Shown here one piece after another: positions 1 to 11,700 of a stretch of 64,000 nt of DNA. The translations under genes and the position numbers were made by a program. The DNA is from Symmetrospora coprosmae (Eukaryota > Basidiomycota > Cystobasidiomycetes > Symmetrosporaceae), in the NCBI GenBank assembly GCA_008802785.1, contig VUYT01000011.1, forward strand, positions 310,001 to 374,000. The letters are read 5' to 3'. Under the pieces are notes generated by a model that was not told the DNA's origin, searched no databases, and worked only from the letters and a program-made list of their open reading frames with translations. Numbering within the stretch: position 1 is the first letter of the stretch; each line of letters starts with the position of its first letter.

Positions 1-257
1 AATAGGGCGTGGCGGAACTGGGCGTGCCCAATCTCCACATCAGGGTCCGAGTCGCGCCCATCGTCCCTTTCGCGTGCAAGTAGTGCGAGGCGGAGCTCAT
101 TCTCCCCTTCGCATAGTGCTCTCACAAGCGCCCCAGCATCTATGCCGACTCGCAATAGCCGCAGGTCCGCCAACCTCCCGTCGCCACGTCGTCGCAGCTA
201 CAGCGCTCAGCGCCTGTCGTATGAGCCTAGGCATCGCGCTGTTCGACGCACGGGCAT
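1..257 (-). CDS. Unknown protein, N-terminal part, runs off left edge
   Basis: Proposed exons on the minus strand are 257-252 and 197-1, with a 54-nt GT-AG intron (251-198). The first coding exon would be only Met-Pro. Exon 2 then stays open for 65 codons to the window edge. The readable part is leucine- and arginine-rich, then acidic (it includes ARERDDGRDSDPDVEIGH). I do not recognise a family. Support is the open frame from a good acceptor to the edge and its protein-like composition; the start is weak because the first exon is two codons and could be replaced by a longer upstream exon. It lies about 195 bp downstream of the TBC gene, on the same strand. Confidence 0.4.
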
Positions 258-452
258 TGTGGGTCTGCTGGAGGATGCGCTGAAGAGGCTGGTACTGTTC
301 TAGCCAGTCTACTCTGATCTGCGGTGTCACTGGTCAGAAAATTATTTGGCTGGCCGAACTGCAACAGCCTTGACCAGAACGTGCTCAAGGGAAATACGGA
401 TCGCTACACAGACATATTAAGCATGCAGCTGCTGCGCGCGCATCCAGCGGGT

Positions 453-2963
453 CTATGTCATCTTCTTCTGCTCTGCACGCCACTCCTGCTTCCAAGCCTC
501 CATCTGCTCGCGCACGGCTCCCCGCTTGAGCATCTTGCCTACCCAGCGGAGTAGAGCATCCTCGTCCTCTGGGACGAAGAAGCTGGACAGCATCGAGAGA
601 ATGGATTCGAAGTCCGCTTGCGGGGAGATGAAGTGGCCTGTCGGGGGCGATGGGGCAGGCGTATTAGCCACACGTCCTGGATGCACGGACTGGACAAGCG
701 CACTCACGTCGAAGCACCCAGATGATGGCAGTCGGCACGAGGATGAGCACGTCTTTGCCTTCCAAGAGGAACGCATCCCATATCCGGAGTTGGGTCGAGA
801 AGGAGATGCCGTTCGCGAACAGGGTGATGTACCACTTTGTCGCGAAGGACGAGATTGTAATGTAGTTCTTCTCAAACACCTCGTGCACTTGCGGCATGAG
901 CGTCTGGACCAGCTTCTCCTGGACGTGGAAGCATTCGAGCATGCCCGGGAAGCCGGGCGAGAAGATGGCGTGCATGTCGTATGTGTCGTGCAGCCTGACC
1001 ATGGCTGCGTATGCGCGCTGCAGTAATCGCGTGCGCATCTCAGTCAATTGCGCGGGGGCTCGGCAGCGGATGCAGAGGCAGATGCTCGACGCACCTCGGG
1101 CGGAAGGTAGCAGAGAAACGTAGCGGCGAGCGAGCCCATCCCCTGGCAGTAGCCGCAGTCCGGACAGAGGAGCGCAAAGCAATGCAGGACGTTGAATAGA
1201 GAGCGCTGCCCGAGGCCGTACCGGGTATGAAAGTAAAGGTGGCCAGAGATTGTGCGCGGCACGTCGAGGTCAATCTGGACGTCGTGGTCGGACGGCTCGA
1301 GGATGAGCTCAAAGAAGCGCCGGCGCAGGCCTGCATCGTCGAGCTCGTGTCCTTGCCCTTGCTCTTGCGCTCGCACTTTGCCTTTTGAGGCGTACTGCGC
1401 GCGCCGGTGCGAGATGAGCGCCTCCCAGGCCGCTGCGCGCCATCTGTCGGGAATGCCCTTGATGACGCGCCGGAGCAGCTTCCTCTCGCTCTCGCCCGGC
1501 TTCAAGCGCCACGCGAGGATGTTCCCCCCGCTGTCCCGCTCGCTGGGCACCAGCATTTCGAGGTACCACTTGTCGGCGCGCGAGTTCTCCTTTGCCGAGT
1601 AGGACGTCGACACGGAGACGTTGTCGGGGAGGGCGCGCGAGCTGGGCCCAGCCTGACCAGATCCTGGTGGTACCCCCCTACCGGAAGCGGCAAGCGAGCT
1701 GGACGAGAAGGACGCGCCGAGCGCGTTGTGCGGCTGTGTGCTGCTCCGCCGAGACGAGTCCTGCGATGCCGAGCCGTCTGCTGACCCGGCAGGCGTGTGC
1801 CCGGTGCTGATGTACAGATATGGGCTTGCGAGGGTGCCAGCGCTGGTGAGTGAGCTTCTCTTGCTCCGCTTGCCTCCGCCAATCGCTTTCTCCGGCGGCA
1901 GCTCGCGGCACGCGTCTCGGCTGAGCAGGACGAGGCGGGGTGCTTGCGAGTAGGTTGGCGCAAAGAAGCCGTATCGGTCCACGCGCTTGAGCAGCTCGAG
2001 CTCCTTGTCCTGCTCTTCTTGCGTACTCACGGCTGAGCGAGCTGATGCCTTTCTCGGCCGATGATGGCCGTTGACAGAGCCGTTCAGCGGGGTGCGCCCC
2101 TGAGCTGGAGGAGCGAGGGAGTGTGCAGAGCGTTGTGGACCTTCTCCAAGTGATGATGGCCCTGCTTCCCCAGCCTCTGTCCCGGTATCTTCACCTCCGA
2201 AAGCGCCAATACTGCCCATGAACGGCGACAGGTAGCTCGAGATGCTGCCCTCTGTCCGCCGTTCCCGAGTGAGCTCAACGCCATCGACAAAGCCGTCCCT
2301 TGGGATGCCCCCGATGGCCGATATGCGCGCATACGTGTTCTGGATATGTATGGCGTCAGGGTTGTTGGACGAGCGAGAGGCTGTCGACGATGCGAGATGG
2401 CACTGCCGATGTGACGATGCGGGTACAGAAGCGTGCAAATTGCTCGCTGATATCGAATTGGCACCTGTTGATGCTGGAAATGGCAGCGCGGTCGCACTGC
2501 TGTCGCCGGCCCGGGCAGTTGGAGGAGGGAGATGGGAGGTCGAGCTCGAGCGGAGCTGGGAGGAGCCTCGGCGATTCGAGTTTGGCTGCCCTTGCAGGCC
2601 TAATGATTCCGAAGAAGCTGGGTGCGGAGCAGCGGGTGAGCCATTCCCCTCCTTCATTGCTGCCCTCATTACACCGTTGGCAGCGGCTCCCTCCTGGCCT
2701 GTTGCGACTGGGTTGTGCAGCGACGATGAGCGGGAAGGGCTTGGCTGGAGGGGCTGCAGAGGCTGCTGCGCTCCTCGCGAGTCGATGAGGTACATCTGAG
2801 GCGGCGACGAGCTGGTTGCTGCATCTGCATCTGCATTGGCGTGGTGATGTTCCGAGCGGGGACCGGCAAGCGGATTGCCGTCGGTCAAGACTTCGGTGTA
2901 GGGCAGCTCGCTGTCGTCGGCGTCGGCGAGCGGACGATGCGCATCGATACCGTAGCTGGCCAT
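453..2963 (-). CDS. TBC-domain Rab GTPase-activating protein
   Basis: Exons are 2963-1095, 1038-708 and 637-453 (introns 56 and 70 nt), giving 794 residues. The first 500 residues are low-complexity, rich in Ser, Ala, Pro and Gln, and look disordered. A TBC domain begins near residue 502 (KGIPDRWRAAAWEAL). Both catalytic fingers of the family are visible: the arginine motif IDLDVPRT (Arg near 570) and the glutamine motif YCQG (Gln near 607). Exon 2 continues the TBC fold and exon 3 ends it. By family knowledge it speeds GTP hydrolysis on a Rab protein in membrane traffic; the Rab partner cannot be read from sequence. It is divergently transcribed from the uL16m gene across a 371-bp intergenic region. 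Confidence 0.9.
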
Positions 2964-3334
2964 CTCTCCAGGCTGCTATCAGCTGATGGATTCGATATCG
3001 CTGCCTGCAGGGATCCCCTCCTCTCCCCGTCCTCGAGCGGCTCTGACGCACTCAGCGCGCGCGTGTGAGAGGTGCGCCCGAGCTGCTGGCCGGATGCGAT
3101 GCGGCGGGCTTTTCGCTGACAGCGCAAGCAGGGTTATTGCGGTGCGGTGTGGATGACGGAGAGTGCAGTATCGCGCATGTTGGCGTATATATATGTGAGT
3201 GTGCTGAGGAGCGAAGTCAAGGCTGGCTGGCTGGCTGGCTGGCCTCTTCCTGCTCGACCCTTCGAGGGCCAGCTTCTCGCTTCCATCTTTCCTCTTCCTC
3301 TGGACAACCGCACATAACCACCAACAGCACCGCA
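2964..3334. promoter_or_regulatory. Shared divergent promoter region, TBC gene / uL16m
   Basis: This 371-bp gap separates two divergent start codons, so it should carry both promoters. It holds a TATATATA-like run near 3187-3194 and a (GGCT)5 microsatellite at about 3221-3243. The assignment to either gene is inference. Confidence 0.45.
3221..3243. repeat. (GGCT)n tetranucleotide microsatellite
   Basis: Five perfect GGCT units plus a partial one lie about 90 bp upstream of the uL16m start codon. Confidence 0.9.
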
Positions 3335-4224
3335 ATGCTCCTCCGCAACGTATTCCTACGGGCGTCGGTCGCACCGCCATTTGCCTCGACATCCGCGTCA
3401 AGTCTGCTGCAGCCATGGGCTTCGCTGCTCCTGGCACCTCCACAGCAGCAGCACCAGCAGCAGATCCGCACCAGGACATCCCTCACCCCGCGCAGGACAA
3501 AGTACAGGAAGGCACACAAGGGCCGCGTCCCCATCCACACGGGAGGCAGCACCGCGGGGACCACGCTCGAGCACGGCGAGTATGGGATCCGCGTAAAAGA
3601 GGCAGTCAGGCTGTCGGCAAAGCAGCTCCACTCGGCGAGCGAGGCCCTCAGGAGGGGGATAAAGCCCATCAAGGGCGCACGCCTGTTCACGAGGGTCTTT
3701 CCGGATATCCCAGTCTGCATAAAGGTGCGTCCGCTTCGTGGGGGATCGAGGCGATGGAAGATGTCCTGCCCGTTCCGCCGCTGAAGAAGGGCGGAGCAGG
3801 CAGCTAAGACCATAACGAGCCCAAGCTGACGGACAAGGATGGCCACAGGGCAATGAAACGCGAATGGGCAAAGGCAAGGGGACGTTCGAATTTTGGGCGT
3901 GCCGCGCAGCCGTCGGCAAAGTCATCTTTGAGGTTGGGGGAGGCGACATTGCCGAGCAGGTCGCAAAGGATGGTGCGTTGCCCGCCCGCTTCCCATGCGC
4001 TGTAGTAGATGTGCAATCAAGCTGACCTTTCCTCTTCTGGCGCACCAACAGCCCTGCGCCTCGCGTCGGCGAAACTGCCAGTCACGACGGAGTTCGTGAC
4101 GAGGGCCTCCCTGCCCCGCGTAGGGTCGTCACTGGTGGAACGGCATCACACGCCGCAGGATAGCTTGCCTAACGTGACGCCAGAAGTGGTGGTCGAGCAG
4201 GACACGGCTGTGCAGGGCGCGTGA
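3335..4224 (+). CDS. MRPL16: Mitochondrial large-subunit ribosomal protein uL16m
   Basis: Exons are 3335-3724, 3849-3972 and 4052-4224 (introns 124 and 79 nt), giving 228 residues, close to the usual size of fungal MRPL16. The N-terminus is rich in Arg, Ser, Ala and Gln and lacks acidic residues, as expected for a mitochondrial import signal. The L16 core is clear: [24 protein letters not shown], then [11 protein letters not shown] directly after the first splice, and KLPVTTEFV after the second. The protein helps build the tRNA-binding side of the mitochondrial large subunit. The three pieces share one frame only when both introns are removed, which supports the model. The promoter is shared with the divergent TBC gene. 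Confidence 0.95.
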
Positions 4225-4507
4225 AGTCCGGATCGAGAGCGATGGCAGGACCGGCGCGCCTGACGTTACAGCTCTGCCTCTGTATCGACCATAGTGCAAT
4301 GTACGAGACGCGAAAGCGCAATCGCTGCAAAGAGATAGCAAGTACAAGGCGGCGATGGTGCTTTTCGACCGTTGTCGTACTCACTCTCCGCGTCCTGCCA
4401 ACGCAGCCGGCTCCCTTCCGGCTTGGAAGCGCCCTCGCAGGGTTTCCTTCGCTCTGACTGTGCAGTAGCTGAATCTCGGTCGAAGATACAGTAGGACAGG
4501 CGACACG

Positions 4508-6456
4508 ATGGCTGCGGTCCACATCGGCATGCCGCAAGCAGTCCTGGAGTCTGCGCCGGATCCCCTCGTTCCAGGCACGTCCAGCGAAGGTTAGTCGAGC
4601 CATATCCAGCCTGAAGTCCGCTCGCCGACGGAGACGCAAAGCGGCAATGCAGCTGACGAGTTGGGTTCTTGTCGTCCTCTATCGGACCATCGCAGCAGGG
4701 ACCGGTCGTCCTGCAGCCCCATCTCCTCTGCGCCTATCCAGTCTTCCAGACGAGATCCTCGAGAGAGTCTGCTCCGACCTCAACGCGGCGAGCCTTAAAG
4801 CGCTCAGCCTCACTTGTCGAGCGCTTCATCTCGAAAGTCAACGCCGACTCTTTAGCAGCATCACCTTCGACCTTACGCCCAGCACGGGCGCAGCAAACGA
4901 GGACAAGGGAGTGGAAATGGACGAGACTCTTCCCGACTGGGTCAAAGAGCTAGACAGCAAGAGCAGGATGCTCCTCTTCCGGACCGACACCCTGTTATCC
5001 CTACCTTTCGGTATCCGCTCACTCACTCTCGTTGCGCACGAGAGCCACGACGAACTATTCTCCATATCCGATGACATTCCCAAAGGGCAACACGCAGCGC
5101 TGGCGTATTACCTGGAGAAGATGTCCGAGAAATGCAACATCGACAGCATTGAGATAAGCTGCAGCAGCGTGATCTACGGTTACGTATTCATCCACCATCT
5201 CAGGAGGGTCCAGCTACAACCGCGGCGGTTCGCCCTCAACGGCTGCTCCATGCTGTTCGTTTCGAGCAACGTGCTCAGCAGTCTGCTCGAGACTTGGTCC
5301 AAATGTACCTCCCTGACCATCGGGCCTTTCATGGACGAGCCGGAGGACTTCAATATTCCCGAGGAGTCAAAGAAGCGTGCCGCAGTGCTCTGCATCGATT
5401 TCTTCCAGCAGGAGCACCCTCAACTCAAGACTCTCAAAGTCCGCTTCAGCCCTTGGCAGCAGAGCATCCTTACGAGCGCCTTCTTCAAGGGTATCAGCGT
5501 ACTGCAGGTTGGGACGTCGAGCAGCTGGCAAGTCTTGGGATTGCTGCAGCAGATCCCTCGCGAAGAGATTGCGATCCAAGAGGTGGAGATATGGTACGAG
5601 GCATATGAGGACGAGGAGGAGAACGAAGATCTTTACGTGGACGATGACGGTTGGCGTCGCCCATCCAGCTCGGCTCTGGAGATCCTGGCGACGTGCCCTC
5701 GAGTGCGGCGCGCCAGAGTGGCACTGTCCAGATATGACATGGCCAAGCTCGAGCGCAGTGCACCCTGCACGACCATCGAGCACCTGCACATCGAACATTA
5801 TTCCACGAGACTTCCGCTGGCGTCGTTGAAGCTGTTTGTCGAGTGGTTCGGCGATCGCACCGCCTCGCCCGGGTTGCAGTCGGTGCAGCTTCACCACGAC
5901 TGGCAAGAGCACGAAGAATCAGTGCGAGAGTTCGAGAACTACTACGATGACGAAGAGGGCGAGGAGGAGGACGGTCTTCTCGACGAGGATTACCTCTGGC
6001 CCCTCATCGACGAGGACCCGTCTCTGCTTTCCGTCAGGAGATACCACTGGGACTCGGAGAGCCCTTTGGAGGATGAAGACGAGGACGACGTTCTGGCTCG
6101 CATGAGGGAGGAGATACTGGAGGAGAGGTTCAGCGCTTATCGGAAGCTCATAGCTCGTGCACGACGAACTCTGGACGAGAGAGGTATCCGCTACATTCTG
6201 GAGATGCCGTTTGAGGACCACCGGAGCATAGATCCGGAGCAGCAGACTCTGTACGTCCTCGTCTGTTTCCCGGCGAGACCGATCAGATGACCGACTCGAT
6301 ATATGTGGCTGATGCACGCTGCCTCGCGCTGTTAGCGAGAAGTACTTCCACTTCGACAGCTCTCGCATCCGCACTGCACGAGAGAGGCTGTTTAACAAGG
6401 AGTGGGACAGCGACAAAACGCGGGAGGAGAAAGCACTCAAGCAGACGGAGATGTGA
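4508..6456 (+). CDS. F-box protein
   Basis: Exons are 4508-4589, 4696-6250 and 6336-6456, giving 585 residues. The start at 4508 is preferred to an internal ATG at 4647 because the upstream exon joins in phase 1 straight into the F-box linker. An F-box sits near residues 40-80 (LSSLPDEILERVCSDL, then LKALSLTCRALH). The rest is acidic, with leucine-rich stretches that may form irregular repeats. F-box proteins recruit substrates to SCF ubiquitin ligases; the substrate is unknown. The last exon encodes a basic, charged helix ending KALKQTEM. Its TGA stop lies inside a GTGAGT sequence, a perfect 5' splice signal, so a longer alternative C-terminus is possible. Confidence 0.85.
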
Positions 6457-6841
6457 GTGTGCGGCAGGCAGATCTCTGGTTGGAGGATCCCAGGGAGCTA
6501 ATCGCGCTGCTAACCGGTGCTGCGTTGCCAAGTGATGCGTTCTTCTCCCCGCTAGCCACCGAGGAGGCGGATTCCGCAATGTCCGAGAGCGAGATACCTG
6601 ACGCCCTCACCGCCGCAAGCTGAGGGTGCGGAGGCCACACCGTCAGGAAGTGCCGAATCGAATCGGTGATGAGCAGGACAAGCCGGACGCGAAGCCTACG
6701 TGACCGTGAAAGACGAGGGATGGCGAGGAAGAAGCGCTTGGCACAGAGGGCTTGGTTTCCCGAGCACCTTGCGTAGCTACTGCCTGAGGGCATTAATCCA
6801 TGACATGTACAACCAGCGCGATCAGGCATAACCTCATGCAA
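6457..6841. other. Intergenic, convergent 3' ends
   Basis: Lies between the ends of the F-box gene (+) and the DUF1349 gene (-). It may hold an alternative terminal exon of the F-box gene (see findings); otherwise I see nothing. Confidence 0.5.
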
Positions 6842-7505
6842 TCAAACGAAGACCACATCGCCATCTTTGAATTCGATCGTGAGACCCTTCTCTTGCCCAA
6901 GGACGCCCTCGGCACTAGCGGGTCGCCCAACCATGGCAGCGACGCGCATGTTCCACCCTCCCTCGTCCGCAAACACCCAAGTGATCTGCCTGACCGGTAT
7001 CTCCTTGCCATCCACGATGTGATACAGCCAGAGAGTGCTCTCTCGTCCGATACCCTCGCGGCGGAGCTCGATGGTCGTGTTATTTGCCTCCGGGTCCGCA
7101 GGCGGCGAGAGGGCCCAGTCGGACCAGGTGTCGCACCCGACCGAGGCGAGGTGGGGTGTGCCAGCAAAGTGCTCGATGCCAGCCTTGATCCACCTGTCCT
7201 TCTGTCCGTCCTGTGTCATGTGCAGGAGAAGGCCGGCCTGGTCGTACGTTGTCGACCACGGAGTAGCGCCCGACGGCGAGAAGGTGATGCGGGCGCTCCT
7301 GAAGCGCGTCAAGGCGCCCGAGGCAAGGTCGTGAGTGGGTGCGTTGAAGCTGTCGATGGAGCCGGTACTGGACCGTCAGTGTTTGGGCGGGCGGAGCGCG
7401 AGGAACAGACACTCACAGGTTCACGTCGAGCGGCTTGCGCCAGATGGCTGTCTCTGGACTTGCAGTCAGGCGAAATGCGTCAGGGCCGCCTCCCATGGCA
7501 GACAT
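6842..7505 (-). CDS. DUF1349 family protein (concanavalin-like fold)
   Basis: Exons are 7505-7417 and 7349-6842 (67-nt intron, phase 2), giving 198 residues, typical for stand-alone DUF1349 proteins. Recognisable family blocks are TTYDQAGLLLHM, RWIKAGIEHFAG and DTWSDWALSP, followed by a strand-rich tail ending GLTIEFKDGDVVFV. The family adopts a jelly-roll related to lectin/glucanase folds; its biochemical role in fungi is not settled. No signal peptide is seen, so it is probably cytosolic. Its neighbour on the same strand is a phenolic acid decarboxylase homologue; nothing further links them. Confidence 0.85.
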
Positions 7506-7672
7506 TCGGATATAGTCAGTGGTCGTCAGGAGGAAAACAGAGGATGGCCATCAGTTGCGAAGATTCTGTGGCGGAAAAGCGGAACGACGATTGACGCGAT
7601 GACGTTGACGGAGGAGTTTCGGCGGCTGGACGCGACTGGGGATAATGTACATTTACAAGAGGACAGACGGAC

Positions 7673-8307
7673 TCAGAGAGTTGGTGCATCATCGTCAATG
7701 TCGTCGAGGTCTCCCCTTCCCTCGTAAATCTCGTTGAGCGTTGCCTGTTCTGGCAGGATCTCCTTCTCCATCTGCGATCCGATCTTGGCGAGGCCTCTCC
7801 ACCGCTCCAGGTCCTTCGGGTTGCGCTTGTCGCCGTGCGCCTCCTCCGGGTTCTCCCAGTGTCCCTTCGAGAAGGCCATGTACGTCGTGATGCGCTTCTG
7901 GGTCAGGTCGGCAATGATGGAGACGACGGTTCCGGTCTCTTCGAGCCAGCTGATCTGGTAGATCTCGTCTGTGCGAACTTCTTGCACGGAGCAGGCCTGG
8001 TAGTTCTGTGGAGGGGGACGGGGACGGTCAGCAAGGAACTCTGTTAGGCGCTGTCTCCATGAGAACTTACTTTGCGTCCGGCCATCGGGCCTCCGTGAAT
8101 TGCATAGACGATGCGGTCCTTGCTCTTCAGCCAGAACTCATAGCGCCAGCCCTGCAAAAGCAGCACGCCCATGCCGGCGCATCGAGAGGTCAGTCGGACA
8201 GGCAGCCAACGCTGCATACAGCCCACGCGGAAAGCATCCCCGGAAGATGGACCCACATTATCGTAGCGATAGTCCAGGTGCTTATTGATGATGGTATCGA
8301 GGCCCAT
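7673..8307 (-). CDS. Phenolic acid decarboxylase family protein
   Basis: Exons are 8307-8257, 8151-8071 and 8005-7673 (introns 105 and 65 nt, both phase 0), giving 154 residues against about 160 in bacterial PadC. Blocks match the PAD calycin barrel: LDYRYDNGWRYEFWLK, IHGGPMAGRK and ISWLEETGTVVS. Residues aligning with the Bacillus catalytic set are present with a constant offset of two: Tyr13, Tyr15, Arg43 and Glu66. Known members decarboxylate ferulic and p-coumaric acids to vinylphenols. The C-terminal half diverges from bacterial enzymes, so the substrate could differ. The start was chosen because it places the paired tyrosines as in PadC; an upstream in-frame stretch looks like 5' UTR. 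Confidence 0.8.
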
Positions 8308-8738
8308 GCTGGCGGTAAACGCGTTTGTGGGCTCGTGAAGGAAGTTGGGATGGAACTGGCTGAGAAGGAGGAAATGGCAGGAGCTGGATGCGAGAAGAGG
8401 TTGCCTGTATGTGAGCAGAAGATAAGAAGAAGATTCAGAGGGAAGAAGCCAGGAAAAGCTGGAAATAGTGGCTTGAGGGCGTTTCGACGTCATCAGCTTT
8501 TCAGTCACGTGACCATGCTCGGCTCGACTTTCAGCCGCAGACTGAGGTCGTGAAAGGTCGTTGCAGGACACGACAGACGACTACTGACAGGGAGCGCATA
8601 GTCTATCGACAGAACATGGAAGAGAAGTGTCGAAAGGAGGGAAGCAGTCTGTCAGGCGGTATTAGCACGCGGCGAAGAGGATACGAGGAAACGGAGAGAA
8701 GACGACAAGGTTGGGTTCGTGATGGTATCGTTGACAGA
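8308..8738. other. Intergenic
   Basis: Sits between the decarboxylase start and the kinase stop, both on the minus strand, so it should contain the decarboxylase promoter. No further feature is seen. Confidence 0.5.
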
Positions 8739-11700
8739 TTAGAAGAATGACCGCGCTTCCATGTGCGGCGATGGTGTTGGCATCAGGCGGAAGCCCTCGA
8801 GGCCCAGCCCGGCAACGCCGGCCGGGTTGCTGCGCTGGGACGACGCGGTGCTCTCGCCGCTGGATGTGCGGAAGCGAGGCGAGTTGGACGGCTTGGGAGT
8901 GTCGAGTCTGGAGAGTAGGACCGTCAGCTCACGTTACCTGACCGTGATGCGTGGGCTGCACTCACTGCCACTCTGAACGCATCCGAGTGTAGGCGGCCTT
9001 GAAGGTCGACTGGGCGCCCTTCTCCATGATGAGGGTGAGACACGTCGCGAACTGCGCGCGGTTGTCGTTGGGACTGAGGGACGGGCTCATGGGCGACGCG
9101 GCAGTCTGCACAGTGAACTCGACGCGGAACTTGCTGGCTCGGACCGATGTAATGAGGCCGTTCGCCTCGCGGATCTCCTCGATGCGGCACTTGAGCACGC
9201 CTGCACCGTCCGCCGACTCGAGCACGACGGTCGCGCCAATGCTCTCGAGAACGCGCTTGCAGTGGAAGCGAGTCGAGTTGACGTCCTCGGTCGAGAGCAG
9301 CACGTAGTTGACAGGCGTCTTCCAGCTGAAGAGGTTGCTGAACCAACTGCCCTTTGGCGCAGAGGCCGACTCGACACTCGGATTGGGCGAAGCGAACAGC
9401 GGGGAAGGCGTCGAGTTGTGCTTTGCCTTCTTGACGAGCTTGCTGTTGCGCGCGCCGCTCTCGAATGCCGAGACCTGCGCCTGCTGCGGCGACATGCCAG
9501 CAATGGCCAGCCCGAGCGTAACGCGCTTCTTCTCGCCATTCGTCGAGCCAGAAGCAAAGGCAGACTTGCGCTGATAGTCGTTGCTGTAGTTCTCCTTGTC
9601 GTGCTGCGGCGGGCTGTCAAGGTATGCTCCCGGGATCATCGGAGGAGGCGATGTGTGCACCATGGAACTCGCGCCTCGCCTGGGGATGACCACTTTGGGC
9701 GAGGTAGGCGTAGCAAAGTGGCTTGTGGGACGCAGAATAGGGGGACGGGCGCTCTGCTGAGGCGAGGTCGGCTGCTGTCGTACCGAGCGGCGAGGTTGCA
9801 GAGGCGACTCGTAACCAATGCTTGGGACGGGCTTGCGGATGCAAAGCGGCTGGATCTGCGAGCCGCGATCGCCAGGCTGACCCATCTGCTGGTGCTGCAT
9901 GTACTGCGTGTGCTGCTGGGGCGGGCTGAACTGCTGCTGCTGCTGGAGCTGCTGCTGGAGCGGCACATAAGGGCTTGTCTGCTGGCCAGCCTCCTCTTCT
10001 GCGTCCGCGAACTGCGAAACGTCGGTGGCAGGCGGCTTGAACTGGTCCCGAGCACGGATGACGGGTGTGAAGGACATCCTGTTCTCGCTGCCAGGTGTGC
10101 CAGGTGCGTTCCCGAAGACGGGCGACGACTCCGGAGTGGGCGAGGCTGACCGGACAGCCATCGCCTGCAACTGATCGACCACGTCGTGGAAGAAGCGCTG
10201 CATGGCTGGCGATGCGTCCGAGGGGATCTCAATGCTTGGCAGTGCTGGCGAGTGCGGTGGAATCGCGCTTGTCCCGACGACATTGGCTGGCGATGGTGAG
10301 GGCGGGGCGCTGCCGAGCTGAGCCGGGTCGCTATTGCGCTCGGCGGACTGGGGGGTCGGCTCCTGCAAGTGAATGGACGGAAGTGCTTCCTTAGGAGTTC
10401 GGCTGCCAGGCGCAAAGAGGGCAGACGACCTGGCATCGGGCGTCTGTGGGAGAGGACCCCTCGTCCTGGGTGATCCTGGAGCCGGTCCCCGGACAGCCGA
10501 GGCAGCAGTGTACGAAGGTCCCGGCACGGGCGGAGCAGGTCGTGCCGAGTGCGCGGCAGCTCGAGGTGGAGTCGACGACTTGGCCTGCCGACTCGATGGC
10601 TTGACGTCGACCACTCCATTGGCAATGTCCGACAGAGACTGCTTGGAGCGCCGACTGCGCGTCGGGCCAGAGAAGTACTCGCGCTCGGGCTCCTTTGCTG
10701 CCGCCTTTTCGGCCGCCCTTTTGCTGCTGCGACTCGGCTTGTGCTCCTGTTCGTCGTAGTTCTCCATGTGCCGCGTGCGGTATTTGAGCAGCAGGCAATA
10801 GAAGACCTTCTCCCATGTTTTCCTGGAGTAGGTAGCGCGTCAGCCAAGTCCACTTCAGGTGGAAAGGTAGAGCAAAGCAGACTCACTCTCGCGAGATGAG
10901 GGCATCAATCACTTCATCCTCGGATGCCCCATGCCACAGAGTGCGCAAGTTCGCAAGGATATCCGCGTCAATCTCATCGACCTCATTGACGGGCCGCTCG
11001 ATCTGGTCAGGCGTGGGCGGGTCGGCGTGGGAGGCGAGCTCCTTTGCCGGCCTGCGAGTGAACCACGGGTGCGAGCGGATCTGCTCCATCTATGGGTAGG
11101 TCATGGCTGCATTAGTTGTGCTCAAGGGTCGCTGGATGATAAGAACAGTGACACGCACAGTGATACGCTTGCCTGGGTCAACCTCGAGCATGCGGCGGAT
11201 AAGGTCCTTTGCATCCGAGGGCAGCTCCTGGGGCATGTTGAACTTCCCAATCTTGACTTTAGCGAGGAGGTTTCGGATGTTATCATCGTCAAAGGGCAGG
11301 CGACCCGTGAGGAGGGCAAAGAGGATGATGCCGCAGGACCAGATGTCAGAGGACGAGCCGTGGTACGTCAACCCAGCGACAATTTCCGGGCTCGCGTAGT
11401 GCGGGCTCCCGCACGACGTCTCGAGCATCCGGTCGTTGCGCTCCAGCGCTGCCATCCCGAAATCGGCAATCTTGATGTTGCGCTCCCGGTCGAGAAGCAG
11501 GTTCTCCGGCTTGAGATCGCGGTGGCAGATGTTGAAGCGGTGGCAGTAGTCGACGCCATTGATGCTGTGGAGAAAAGGGCACCCGTCAGTCTTCATTTGC
11601 GAGGAGGCATAGGGGAGTAGGCGGAACGCACATCTGCTGGAAGTAGTGCAGTGCCTCGTCGGCGTGCAGGCGGCCCTTGCTGACGAGGTAGTCGAACAGC

